A stretch of 64,000 nucleotides of DNA from Parastagonospora avenae f. sp. tritici 18332-5 (taxonomy: Eukaryota; Ascomycota; Dothideomycetes; Pleosporales; Phaeosphaeriaceae). Shown piece after piece: positions 44,606 through 55,413 of the stretch. Within the stretch, counting starts at the first letter, position 1, and each line of letters starts with the position of its first letter. The notes below the pieces were generated by a model. It saw only the letters and a program-made list of their open reading frames with translations, did not search any database and was not told where the DNA came from. The translations under genes were made by a program, and so were the position numbers. The stretch is from assembly GCA_022559985.1 (NCBI GenBank), contig JAFJTR010000112.1:20598-84597 (forward strand), written 5' to 3'.

Positions 44606-45164
44606 AGGCAACGACAACGTTGATGAACAAATTCGATAAGATGAACAATGTCTTCTAAGCTGATTCGAACGTAATCTACGGAATATAAGAATTTTGTACA
44701 CGCGTTGTTAGTATATTTGTGTTAAAACCTATCAAGCAGCTAAGCAGAGGGAAGCTGGCTCGAAGGCTCAAGTTGGTTTTCGCGGATGAGAGATGTTGGC
44801 ACTGGATACGGAGGTGGGGCGTACTAAGACAGTAAGAGGGTGCTTCTGTAAAGAGTACAATGTATTGGGTAACTTGAAGTACGAAGTTGAAGACAATGAG
44901 CTATAAAAGCGCATTGCTGAGATCTATATACTAAAGAGATCCTACCATCCTGTGTAGTCGTACCATCCGGGAGGGTATACCATCCGGGGATGGTTCGCTT
45001 GGCGGGATAGTATGTCACGTGACCGGTCGCACAGCCCCGCTGTTAGCGTTCTTTGATGGTTCTCGTTGTTGCCAAAGAGTCCCAACTCCTTGATCGTAAC
45101 AATTTGTTAACGAGGCTCTAGCACGTGTTAGGCCTCGCAGTGCTTTATTTAGGGCCCTACTTCT
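44606..45164 (+). other. Intergenic, no gene seen
   Basis: Downstream of NLR2 up to the right arm. Contains TACCATCC repeated three times near 44940-44990 but no gene. Confidence 0.45.
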
Positions 45165-45705
45165 GCGCTAGCGGCTTAAAGCAGCTACTAGCCTTATGGC
45201 TGTGGGCGTTTCTTAGTGAGCGCTACACGCTGAATGAAATGGGCATAGCGCAGTATACAATACATTCGACGTTGGATTAGCTTAGCGCCGCGTAAGCTCG
45301 CTTAGATCCGCAATACAGCTCGATGCACTTGGCGCAAATACCTTCATGCGGAGAAATTGCCAGACTACATGTACACAAGGCCTATGTCCCTGCAAGCTTA
45401 GAGGCGCATACTCGATCGACTAATCTACCGCTCTAGTACGCCGAAAGTTATAGTCGCACAAGCGGTTATAGCAAAACAGGGGTGTAAAGCGAAGATGTCT
45501 CCTAGACGCCGCACGTAAATCAATCGACAGCACGACTAAAGTTATGTAATTTTGCTACAGCAAGCTGGAAGCTAGCAGACAAAGCTCTATTACATGATAG
45601 TACACCTATCCTATCTATATATAGCTGTGCAGAAGGAAAAGAAATGCTAAAGTCTGAATCTCATCTCGGTGAGGGGGGTTTCTCGCTAATGCGGGATGGA
45701 CGTTA
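45165..45705 (+). repeat. Right inverted arm flanking the second NLR locus
   Basis: Inverted partner of 39165-39705, ending near GATGCGGGATGGAC, after which the two sequences diverge. Contains several stops in every frame. Confidence 0.75.
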
Positions 45706-45799
45706 CTCATGAATTATATACGAATCTCTATTAGCTTAAAATAAAGATTGATGCGCTTCCATAGCTCAAGCGTTCCGGGCCCATTAATTAACTAAGTTA

Positions 45800-45941
45800 A
45801 CGTGCATCCAAGCGTGGCGCAAATCACGGTGAGCCGCAACTGACCAATCAGCTTACGAGGATCTCAGACTTTGCCACGATGCTCGCAAGTTGATTGGTCA
45901 GTTGCGGCTCACCGTGATTTGCGCCACGCTTGGATGCACGT
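45800..45941 (+). mobile_element. MITE with 55-bp TIRs, 142 bp
   Basis: The left end ACGTGCATCCAAGCGTGGCG and the right end, its reverse complement, match over 55 bp with one difference. It is flanked by TA at 45798-45799 and 45942-45943, the Tc1/mariner target duplication. It has no coding capacity. Same length and layout as the element at 62741. Confidence 0.9.
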
Positions 45942-45959
45942 TACTGTAACAATCCATAC

Positions 45960-46335
45960 ATTCACCCACCTTGTACAAGTTTGCCTTCCAATCGCCCTTG
46001 AGCGCGCAATTACTTATATTTCTCAGCGAATTGGCCTAATACCGGACTAACTCACTAACTTAAATTAATTAATTATACTTTTGAAATGCTGTCCGTAGGC
46101 CAGACTTGTGATTTAATTAGTCCTGTCACGACTCGACTTGGTTCAGCCATGTATCGATTTCTGAGATTTGTCGCACCTGCTCATCGATCCTAGGCGGAAG
46201 GTCAGGTAAATTTTCAATGAGGACGTTGGCGTAGTGTAGGCGATACGTTTTCAGAGATGGCTTCTTGCTTGCTGGGACTAAGGCGTCCGAGATGCATTAG
46301 ATCGAGCAGAGCGTCTCGGGCGTTCTATAACTATT
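45960..46335 (-). pseudogene. DUF7924-like gene remnant
   Basis: Base-level similarity to the DUF7924-like gene at 3.8-4.1 kb: TTGCYTTCCAATC, TCGATYG..GG, and CGATACGTTT with AGATGGCTTCTTG in the same order. The frame is broken, and only part of the N-terminal half and the start of the core remain. It is joined at its right side to an unrelated LPMO-like remnant. Confidence 0.5.
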
Positions 46336-46339
46336 CAAA

Positions 46340-46847
46340 CTTGCACTGCGGGGCATTAACGGTGCTGGAATCCTCTCTGCGACTTGACATGTTAGAGGGA
46401 ACTCCAAAACTGAAAAGTCTGAAGGTTATCTTGTTACCGGTGGGGGAAATTTCCATGGTATGAAGCTACTACCTTCCATGTCTGACCTTTGTCCACACAA
46501 AATCCAATCTGGCAGCTTCCATATTAGTGCGTTGATCCTGGAGCACTAGCAGTGTATTTGTGGTCCGATAGCTGAACGTATGAGTCCCAGCCTAGCTCCT
46601 AAGTGACCTGCGACGTGCCTTTTGTTGTATCTAGAAGATGGAGATGACTACGACAATCGCCTGGTGAGGGGAGCCTTGGCACGCCCTCCAAACCACAGCA
46701 TCCAGTTGGAAAATTCAATTCGTCCTCTACCTGTGCTTTCAAAGGGTTGGCTTTTTGAGTGACACCCAGAGGAGGCGGACACCAGAACGACATGTGGGCT
46801 CGAGTCATGCCCACTAAGATTACTAAGAACATGTGCAGCGTGTACAA
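46340..46847 (-). pseudogene. Secreted LPMO-like (chitin-binding type-4-like) pseudogene
   Basis: The minus strand starts MYTLHMFLVILVGMTRA, a signal peptide, followed by a His (HMSFWCPPPLGV), the position of the copper-binding N-terminal His of lytic polysaccharide monooxygenases. Then come LNFPTGCCGLEGV and PSPGDCRSHLHLLDT, TAG (46601-46599), ELGWDSYVQLSDHKY, TASAPGSTH, TAA, YGSCQIGFCVDKGQTW and SYHGNFPHR, further stops, then VPSNMSSREDSS in another frame. The first stop fits TGG to TAG. The layout matches fungal AA11/chitin-binding-4-like secreted proteins from memory; I am fairly sure of the class but not the exact family. Confidence 0.5.
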
Positions 46848-47154
46848 AGTAGAAGCTAGACTAACCTTTCAAGCTAGAAGAACTTTTTCAGACAGCGTTC
46901 GGTAGATAGGAATTGACATATTGTAATGAGTATATAAATACATGAATTTGCATGTAAATCAACCTATAAAAGTCTACTATCTATCTAGTTCCGAATGTTT
47001 GTTGAGCAGACAGAATATACGTCCTATTAGCTTCTTTGTAATTTATTAATCGCTTACGACGAAATGTAAGGCCAATACTGCTCTCGGACGTTGAAGCAAT
47101 ACATATCTCCAGCCTTTCTAATGAGTTGCTGTGTGAACGGGTTGCGACGAGCCT
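46848..47154 (+). other. Intergenic, no gene seen
   Basis: AT-rich; no supported frame. Confidence 0.4.
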
Positions 47155-47746
47155 TTACACGAGGCTAACCGCTTCTTGAATAGGCAGATGGAAGCCTACC
47201 ATAGGAATGGAGTAGGAGTGCATGACGGCGTAGTAAACAATCCCAGGGTGCACTATGCTCTGGGTTGAGGACGTTAAGATGCTTGGGTCAGGTACAACTG
47301 GCGCACCTTGCATAGAACCATGGAAAACTACCCTGCGCCTACAGGGCGAGCAGCTACATCGGGAAGCAGTCGAGAAGGTGACGGAGCAATTGTAGTGCAG
47401 TAGCAGATAGTTGCCGCCTGACGACCTCTTCAGTAAGCAAGCTTTCACTTGCGGCATCACCGAATAGTAGTCTGAAACGGGTTCAGTCAGTAACTTAGGA
47501 TCCGTTTCTTCGTATGTCGTATCGCGTACTGTATGCAGCCGCAGCATTGCCTGCTCTTATAAAGTTACACCATCCCCGCAGTATTCTTTCGTGTGGCGTA
47601 GAGCTCACATCTGTCCAACCCGGACGTCCGCCATTCTGCCGAACACTATCCTTGAGCGTTTTCCAGTCTTTCAGAAAAGGAGCATCTTGGGCTGATCCTG
47701 ACAGAACAAGCAGGTACTCCCCGTAGGAATGCTTAGCGCTCGCCAT
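47155..47746 (-). CDS. RRM-like protein, 177 aa
   Basis: Exons 47746-47530 and 47471-47155 (58-nt GTACGC intron, phase 1) join NAAAAY|NYYSVMPQ. The N-terminal part, YGEYLLVLSGS, TLKDSVRQNGGRPGWTDVS and RGWCNFIRAGNAAAAY, has the spacing of a degenerate RNA-recognition motif. The C-terminal half contains several Cys and RRRVVFHGS with no recognised domain. RNA binding is an inference from the fold pattern. Confidence 0.5.
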
Positions 47747-47811
47747 TGTGAACTTGATATATGAGAGCTGGAAGGTTTAAAATAACCAAACACTGAAACA
47801 AACCGGAGGGT

Positions 47812-48090
47812 TTAAATAACATTGTGGGCCTTGCTAACATTCGATCCGCTACTGTATTCACTAGGCAGAGAATTGCGGAAGACCTCGGATAGATCGGATA
47901 GATCGGATACAACTTGAGATGCACGTGCCAATATGTAGGTCTGCGAGCGTAAGAGCCGTTCTTCTTCAGCTACTACAATTTTGAGCGTAGCATTCGAAGC
48001 AGCTACAGGAACCGAAGCAACATTTCCACCTTGCGTAGAATCCACAATGACATGTAACCAGCTGCAGAAAGGCCCCTTATATCGTATCAT
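47812..48090 (-). CDS. Hypothetical 92-aa protein
   Basis: Open frame MIRYKGPFCSWLHVIVDSTQ with a Ser/Ala-rich middle and a short DLSDLSEV repeat. No family. It could be an exon or chance; it lies just downstream of the RING gene in the same orientation. Confidence 0.3.
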   Translation of the reverse strand: MIRYKGPFCSWLHVIVDSTQGGNVASVPVAASNATLKIVVAEEERLLRSQTYILARASQVVSDLSDLSEVFRNSLPSEYSSGSNVSKAHNVI

Positions 48091-48136
48091 CGAAAATCAT
48101 AGTCTGGAGTTCTGCCTTGAGTTCAGAATTTTACGT

Positions 48137-48712
48137 CTATAGACTATCGCCTGATAAAACTATTTCGACACGTCGGTGTGCAGGCATCACAATTTGATCT
48201 GATGCTACCAATCGCCATAGTTTTGTCCTGCCATCTCTACAGGTTGGGCAGTCTACACTAGTATCAAATTCACACGAATTTATTCCAGCCCACCTAAGGA
48301 TACAGGTTTGACAGTACACGTGGCCTTAGATGTCAGCTAATACTGCAGAACTCAGTGTAAACTTACCGCAAATCAGAGCAACGCGTGTAGAGCTGTATGA
48401 GTCTAGGCAGATGGCACAAGTTAAGTTGTAGAGTCGCAGAGGTCTCTGCCATCCCAATCTCATGTGGTCGGCATGTTGGCAAGGAAGGAAGGGCGCAACT
48501 CCGGCAAATTGTACGCAGTGACCGCAAATGACCTTCTAATTAATTAACTTAGACGATATTGAACGTAATGAACTTACACAACGACAATTCTTCAGCACAT
48601 ACACAAGACCCGCTTTCCCACTCCCTTCTCCAAGCTCGATTGAACATATGGAACAGTGTTCTACCTCCGAAGTGAGGTCAATATGAAGCGTCCTTGCCAC
48701 TACTCGAGACAT
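48137..48712 (-). CDS. RING-finger protein, 163 aa
   Basis: Exons 48712-48578, 48535-48367 and 48324-48137 fit in phase (42-nt introns). A first Cys cluster (HCSICSIEL, LKNCRCKVICGHC, FLPCQHADH) precedes a C3HC4 RING: LTCAICLDSYSST, CGHVYCQTCILRW, VDCPTCRDG. Family knowledge: RING domains recruit E2 enzymes for ubiquitin transfer; no substrate domain is visible. Start ATG 48712 (MSRVVARTLHID) is preferred over 48787, which would add a hydrophobic stretch. Confidence 0.7.
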
Positions 48713-49140
48713 TGTAGAATACAGAGAAGCTACGCAGATTGTCTGATTGAAGGCGTAACTTATATAGGCTAAAATTTTGAACAGCATTAGCCGAAAGATT
48801 CGTGATGCAGACCGCGCGCGGATATCCGGATGCTTACTAAGTTACTCTTGCTTGCAACTGCCCGGGGTGACACTAAGTCTACTCTCAGTCTGTTCTCGCT
48901 AGAAAACTTTGAATCTACTTGAGTAAGTAGTTGTTGTATATGGCATAACATCTGTGCACTAAATCACAACTAAGTTCAGCTTCGATTGATAGCCCATTCT
49001 AGCAAGTCAAGGTATAGACTACTTTGTTCTCTCTAACAATCTCTTGCCGTGATTCAGTGTTCAACTGGCTATATGATATGCAAGGACTACGAAAGATAAT
49101 TAGAACACTAGATTCAGTCAGGTTATCAAGCCAGATCAAG

Positions 49141-49520
49141 TCAGTGAAGGCGCTGCCTCTCAAAATTCTCTGTCGGTTTGGTGAACGCTTCGACGGAAGG
49201 AGGTTCTTTGACTTGCAAGGCTGAGCGGACTGGCAGCACCGCACGATGTTTCCGGAGGGATTCAGCATGAAGTTCAGAGCTGTAGTTGTGCGTGCGATCA
49301 GATCTATCCTCGTTAGGACGACTAGCGTGGTGATAGTGATGAACCTCAACAAATAGGCTGCTAGTATTACTGCTGATCCTTGACGCTGTGCGTAGTAGGT
49401 GTTTGGTTTTGGCACATGTCCGTCTCGAGCAAATCTGCACAATCCATCCCTCATCATGTTGCGCGCGTCGGGCGCGGCCGGATCGGCATTTTCCACAAAG
49501 CGAACAACAACTCCCTTCAA
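49141..49520 (-). CDS. Possible small gene, hypothetical
   Basis: An open frame from 49520 reads MKGVVVRFVENADPAAPD and CRFARDGHVPKPNTYYAQ. A second frame from about 49320 (SDRTHNYSSELHAESLRK, PSVEAFTKPTENFERQRLH) ends at 49141. A GTCAAG donor near 49386 could join them, but the acceptor is unresolved. Weak. Confidence 0.3.
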
Positions 49521-49533
49521 CGACGTAGTCCAT

Positions 49534-50650
49534 ACTAACAGAGCCTTCGCGTTTTAGTTGCTTAGAACCCGTAGGATAGCTGGAACAGTCCAGCTGTAGA
49601 GGCTAAATCGAAGCTGGTAAGACCGTTAGTACTCCTAGGAATGCGTTGAAAATAACTTTGTCCAGGCAGCAGAGAATGGTGTTTTCATACCTGCAGTACA
49701 GTCACTAACAAACAAGGATTCACTTTTATGGGCATCGATGCTGTTTTGGACTGCCTAGATGACCAAGAATATTGTCGAGAAAATGTTGACAATTGACGCT
49801 CAGCGGCGCTTAACAGGTGGGAGTACGCAGAACTCACTAAATACAGGATTTGAGCTTGCCGCACTAGTCTCTACCTCTAATTTTTGCTTTCATACCTCTG
49901 AACACTTACGCAGTATTGCGAGTTAACAATGGGGTGCTACCACAGGATTAGTAGATGCCATCAACAGAACGACTAACAGCACGTCCAACACCGCGCTCTC
50001 CTGAATTCAGGAAGACTGGGATAAGTGAGATATTGGAGAGCACGATGCTAGATGCTTGTCATAAATTAGTTACTCTCCGAATAGACGGGCGTGGATTGGG
50101 ATAGACGTATGCGTTTTCATACATTACTTCATCTTCTTGACCGACGACCGATACTGAGAAGTAGTTTTGCATCTGCCTGCGACTCGATCATAGCCAATAT
50201 TGGAATACACGTGCGACGCAAGTAAAGACGAGATTACATAAATAGTTAACAAAATTTTGGCAAAGGGCATAGCGCCCTCATTCACCATGGTAGACAGAAA
50301 TGGCCAAATCAAATCCTATCCGCCCTTACATGTGCATGCACGTCTGAAAACATCTAAAGCGCCACTTGACGCGGAGCATATTCAAACTCGGATCATAAAG
50401 GAACTTCCAAAGCAGTCTTAGTTCAAAAGACTCAAATTAAGACTGCCACGTTGAATAATGTTTCGGTGTTACTACGCGGCCTTTTATGCAGCTTGTCAAT
50501 AAACATTGATGTTGGCTTGCGGCGTAGACCGTCTAGTGTATTTTATCGCGGCACAGTAAATAACGAATAGTTAGAGGTTTTATTTCTAAGTCTTTCCTTA
50601 AATTCTACGGAGGGCACACGCAGGGTAGAGTGGTCTTATCCTATTCGAAA
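49534..50650 (+). other. Intergenic, mostly AT-rich
   Basis: No supported gene. A minus-strand frame at 50124-50294 (MPFAKILLTIYVISSLLAS then HVYSNIGYDRV) looks like a signal peptide followed by a short basic peptide and could be a tiny secreted protein, but evidence is thin. Confidence 0.35.
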
Positions 50651-51346
50651 ATGGAAAATGCACGAGTTCGCGTGAGACAAGCGTGCGACCGATGTCGCTG
50701 CAAGAAAGTGAAAGTAAGTACCGGGACAGTCAACTGATTTCATATGCAACGTTTTGATCTTTTCGTAGTGTAATGGGGCGTACGCTTGCGACAGATGTGT
50801 TGCTGAAAACACGATATGCAGTTACATGTCCGACAGAAGGCAACAAGGATCTACCTCCATGTGGGTAGCCTACTAGAATCAAACGTCTTCCGTATCACTC
50901 ACGCTACTAGGGCGACTGTTCTTGCAGCCCAGAACGAACAATTGGGACGAGCTATACAGAATCTGTATGCATATGTCCAGAGTGGTAATAGCTTACCAGT
51001 GTTGAGCATTGGGGATGATGGCAAACCATTGGTGCACGACATTGTCGTATTTGCCAACACTCTGCCAGACCAGGCGCGCTATCTCGAAGGTAAAAGCCCT
51101 CAAGAGACCTTGCAATCAAGCAATTCTCTTGACGAAGTTTCCGCATGGGCACAAACAGAACCCTGGCTTGGCCCATCGCGCATGGCTTCCATTCCTGAGA
51201 TGATGAACTCCACATTGCAGTCCCAAGCACAATACGAAGAGGAGAATCAAGCAGACGTAGAGGATATCTGGTCAATGGTTGATGTGAATGCTTCTGAAGC
51301 GGCAACATTGTATGCCTTTTTACAAAGTCTTAGGGCTTCCAGTTGA
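50651..51346 (+). CDS. Zn2Cys6 (fungal binuclear cluster) protein, 196 aa
   Basis: Exons 50651-50713, 50769-50860 and 50911-51346 fit in phase (55- and 50-nt introns). The cluster reads CDRCRCKKVKC across intron 1, then GAYACDRCVAENTIC, giving C-x2-C-x6-C-x5-C-x2-C-x6-C, the GAL4-type zinc cluster. The rest is polar with an acidic tail (EEENQADVEDIWSMVD) that could activate transcription. At 196 aa it lacks the large fungal middle homology region, so it is a short member. Nuclear DNA binding is expected from the family. Confidence 0.8.
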
Positions 51347-51436
51347 TGTGTACATAAGCGGGGAGATGCATCATGTAAGGCCGCTTAATCTAATGCGATG
51401 TTTCTGGATTCCTACTTTTTCAAACTTTGAAAGCTC

Positions 51437-52462
51437 TTATGCAGTATTTCTCCTTATTCTGAGTGCGCCTTCTCGCCTAGTTATAGGAATTGTGTTGTCG
51501 TATCTGGTCTCATCATGTTCGTCAACGGATCGAGAGTACACTTCAATGTCCTCAAACTCCGTATGCGATGGTGAAATCGGATACGCAGTACGCTCCTCAC
51601 TTGCGGTCTGGATGTCGAGCCAGCTTACTTCAGGGGATTGCCACTCTAATAAGCCTCGTTGAGTGATATCTCTTCCATTTGCAGTCCCCAACTTAGCTTC
51701 GCTACGAGAATAGAAAGAGATTTCAGCGTTTGCTCGTTCGATGGCGTCGAGAGCGTCTTGGAGTTGTCGCCGATATCCTGGTTGGTTTCCGATAGCCTGG
51801 TCAAGCCGCGAACTGATCTCGTATAGACTGAGGCCCTTGAAAATGATCATGGTAGCTAAGCCGTACATCTCTTGCTGAGCATGTGCAGATTCCGCCATCG
51901 AACGTAACAGGATATATGCCACGTCTAGACGGAGGGCCGCGCCCTTGAGCTTCAGGTGGCTCAAAGTTGGTTCGATGGGTAGTGGTTCGAACGAGAAAGG
52001 ACAGCGATAGAATACATCCTTTAGAAATTGAACAAGTACGGTAGGGCCAAGAATTCTTGCCACCTGAAGAAGCATGGTAAGGGCTGAGGTCGAGATATTT
52101 GTCATACGTTCTGTCCGCGCATCGAAATAGAATCGGACTACTTCATAGATACTAGAAGTGCTGGGAATGTTGTAACGTCGAACGGCGTCGGCTATTTTAA
52201 CCACGACTTCCAGTGATACGTAGGATTGCGGTACAAAGTGGCCGTGAGCAGAGAGACAGATAAACCGGAACGCTACTGGATCTTCGCTGGGGAGCTCCAC
52301 TGTTCTCTGTGACAGGTGATCTGGGTCGTTGAAGATCTGGCCGAACTTTGGCGATATGGCCGACATTCTCGAAGCAGAGACAAGAAATCGGTAGCCCTGG
52401 ATCACAAGGTCGACATTTCCGTTGGGGTCTATCGGTATTCGAGATGCTGGATATACGGTCAT
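51437..52462 (-). CDS. BTB/POZ-domain-like protein, 341 aa
   Basis: Single exon. DLVIQGYRFLVSASRMSAIS, FGQIFNDPDHLS and VELPSEDPVAFRFICLSAHG give the BTB order (beta-hairpin, helix pair, then the HG-turn). It is followed by VVVKIADAVRRYNI and a helical region. The C-terminal third is Ser/Glu/Tyr-rich. Family knowledge: fungal BTB proteins dimerise and often act as cullin-3 adaptors, but no adaptor partner is evident here. Confidence 0.7.
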   Translation of the reverse strand: MTVYPASRIPIDPNGNVDLVIQGYRFLVSASRMSAISPKFGQIFNDPDHLSQRTVELPSEDPVAFRFICLSAHGHFVPQSYVSLEVVVKIADAVRRYNIPSTSSIYEVVRFYFDARTERMTNISTSALTMLLQVARILGPTVLVQFLKDVFYRCPFSFEPLPIEPTLSHLKLKGAALRLDVAYILLRSMAESAHAQQEMYGLATMIIFKGLSLYEISSRLDQAIGNQPGYRRQLQDALDAIERANAEISFYSRSEAKLGTANGRDITQRGLLEWQSPEVSWLDIQTASEERTAYPISPSHTEFEDIEVYSRSVDEHDETRYDNTIPITRREGALRIRRNTA

Positions 52463-53753
52463 CGTAGAAGTGAGGTGAAGTTAATTGTTGTGGATGCTTA
52501 TGGCTGGTGGTGACTTATATATTGCACCTAGGTAGACCATGGCTCTCACAGCTGCCTACCGGGTGACAATCGGGGGCTTTCTTACTTGGTATTGGCTTGA
52601 GCTGGCTGTCAAGGAACGCTCAAGTCACCAAGATTTCCGCGGATAGCAGACCTTCGCCAAACACGGTAACTTGCGACTCGTGTCGTCTGAAAGAAGATAA
52701 AAATTACAATTTTGATTACGACGGACAGGTATAGACCTTCCGCGATGCCGGAGATAGCGTCCGCGGCATCCGAGGTGCCATCGTTGAGGGCGCGTAGCCT
52801 GCCAATCAAACAGCCTTATAGCGACTTAGACTTCCGCCTACCTTTTGCCCCGCGCCACTCGCGCGAACGTATTGCTAGCGTTTGCGCACGCAGCAGGCGA
52901 CACCAGGGTATCTGTCCAATGCGATTTGCGGAAAACCCCTGAGATGGCTCTTGCGCACAAAAAGCGCCGACAAAGCGTTCGTTGGGGGCAGTGCATGCAT
53001 GTCGCTACGCGCTTGCCGTTTGCTTAGCACTTAATTACACCGAGACTTCCAGCGCTTTGTGCGGGCATGCCCTCACGTGCAAGCAAGATGTACGTTATGT
53101 AGGGCAAAGGATATACTGTACATTCGATGGTGATGGAAACTACGTGCGTGCTCAAGCTACAGATCTTAGGTTCTGAGGCAGACATGGCCTGATGGACGAA
53201 TTGTGGATTTATCATCAAGCACGACGATCCCGGCACTTCTTCTCTGATCTTCAAGTTGAGATCAATTCAGCTCTTGATTAAGATGCCTGGTTTCCAGACA
53301 AGGAACTCTAAAATTATGGCGAAACATTTGACCAAGATAGCGAAAAGGATCGGCGGCAAAACACTCTGCAGCAGACCCAATGATCATTCTGGAAGGTCAC
53401 TAGCTAATCCAACTTAACCGTTTCACTGCCTATGTGACGTGGATGCTATGGGAAAGCAGCTCTATAAAGGCTGCTGAGATTATATAAAGTACGGCTGCTC
53501 TGGCAACAAGCTATTTAAAGCTATAGTGCGAATAGTCCTGCTTAACTGAGAACACAGAAATTTCTCTATATAGCTTTATTTTCTAATAGGAGTAACGTTC
53601 TAGCTGTTATATAGCTAGTCTCTGCGTATATAACTGTCTAGCATATAATATAGGCAGCGCTAGCGTAGCGAAGCAACCAGAATTATCCCGCACACTTGAA
53701 ATGCAAACCACTCTCTCGATGCAATCGAAGCCTTTTCTTCACGCTTCAACGAC
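52463..53753 (+). other. Intergenic, no gene seen
   Basis: The part at 52840-53030 is GC-rich compared with neighbours; the rest is AT-rich. Short frames only. Probable boundary of a decayed insertion. Confidence 0.35.
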
Positions 53754-54330
53754 ATGGTAGGGACTACGCGTACAATGCCCTCTGCGCTAGCTATGATCAA
53801 GGTTTGTTTCAGTTTGAGGATTCTACGAGGATCCTACGAGGATTCTAACACGCGGAATATTCTAGCGGTTTGCGGATACGTGGGTGACTAGAAACCATAG
53901 GCTCGGTTACAGTGATCTTGTAGCCTTCATAGATGCCATGGATGTCTGGAAGAGAGGATTGCAAAATATAATCTCTCAACAAGCGTCTGAAACCTCAAGG
54001 GAGACACAACTGCTTGTGATCGCTGCCTCCACCTCGCGGAGGAGGGCCTCTTCGCGATACGGAAGACCTAAGCAGGCAAGCTATGCCAATCAAGGATTAA
54101 GACGGTCTACCAGGCGGATTGGACTGGGCACTATACATTCGGATTCGGCAACACTGTTTGTTCCGGAGAATAGTTCGGAATCTGAAACTGAAAATGAAGA
54201 GAACCATGCACAGTCAGGCATGCTCAACCCAGCACTGCCTGCCAACTGTGCTGGGTTAGCATCGCACGCAGCCTCTGAAACCCAGTCTGGGGAGCCTTCA
54301 GCGTTTCGAGAGCGATATGCGGGAAAGTAG
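53754..54330 (+). CDS. Hypothetical protein, 170 aa (possibly frame-shifted)
   Basis: Exons 53754-53801 and 53866-54330 (64-nt GTTTGT intron with TTCTAACACG branch) join ALAMIK|RFADTWVTRNH, then YSDLVAFIDAMDVWKRGL. It has a basic Arg-rich middle (RRASSRYGRP) and an acidic run (SESETENEENH). After the stop, another frame (SDMRESSDNDKTSTRHDD and beyond) remains open to about 54590, suggesting a frameshift in a longer gene. No family recognised. Confidence 0.4.
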
Positions 54331-54852
54331 CGATAACGATAAAACTTCAACACGACATGACGATCAGACTCGAGCGGACGGTTCTGAGCAGAGCCGTTTT
54401 TTCCTACGCTCCATAAAGCACCGCTAGATGATGCTAGGCTGAACGAACAGGGCGGTTTCTTTGATCAAAAGCCTCAATTTTTCAGTGAAGCCTTCAAAGC
54501 AGGTTATAATGAAGACGCGGACATTATAGATAGAGTAGAGTACAGTCTTAGTAGCGACAACGAGGAACACTCGGCAGAACTTTAAAGTGCAATGGCTGAT
54601 GCAACTTCAGCATAACATTCCGATAGACGGGGAGATGAAACTTTCGCCGGAATCGTTTCTCTTCCGGGGAACAGTCGGAGGTTCTCCCCAAACTTTTTAC
54701 AACAACTAACTCTAAATTTAGCAGAGGATGCTAATTCCGTGATTGTCTACAGCTTGCACGCCGCTCCAACTTCTTACCTCTAATTACAAGAGTCTGTAGA
54801 CGAAACGCACAATGGTCCGGACTCACTTCTACCATGAATTGAAGACAAGTCG

Positions 54853-55101
54853 ATGACTAAAAAACTCTTTCATTGCTTACTTGATACGTTGCTCCCTGCT
54901 TCTGTTCGCATTATAGAAGCATGCACTGATGACATAAACGATAAGATCTTACTGAATGGCGAGGAGCTTGGAAACTTCGCGGTCATCGTGCAGAAGCTCC
55001 AAGAGACGGATCTGCAACTCGTGCTTAGAGACCAAATGTCAAGGACAAGTAAGCCAATCGATCTGTCTCTTAGACAGAAAGAAGAAGATTGGCTGTATTG
55101 A
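54853..55101 (+). CDS. Possible exon fragment, hypothetical 82 aa
   Basis: Frame MTKKLFHCLLDTLLPASVRI then KLQETDLQLVLRDQMSR; helical, soluble. It could be a remnant of the gene at 53754. No domain. Confidence 0.3.
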   Translation: MTKKLFHCLLDTLLPASVRIIEACTDDINDKILLNGEELGNFAVIVQKLQETDLQLVLRDQMSRTSKPIDLSLRQKEEDWLY

Positions 55102-55413
55102 TTGCGTAATAATTGACCTACTTTAGAAGCACTTTAAGCTTAATTCTACAAGGGCATTATTTATTAATTGCTTCTACAGTAGTACCTGTACGGAAACGTT
55201 TATCTGTAGATTAGTATATCTCCAAATTAACTTATATGACTTCATTAACCTATTAATCTACTATAAGTCACTCCATATTCAGGCAATATTTTGGGTTCGA
55301 ACTGGCGTAACTCTGAAGCAGGCTAGTTCTTAGCAAAGTTCGAAAGTGAATTAATTACTACCCAAGCGGTCTATCTATGAACAAACAAGCAAGAGACGAG
55401 CGCGCTTTCCAAG

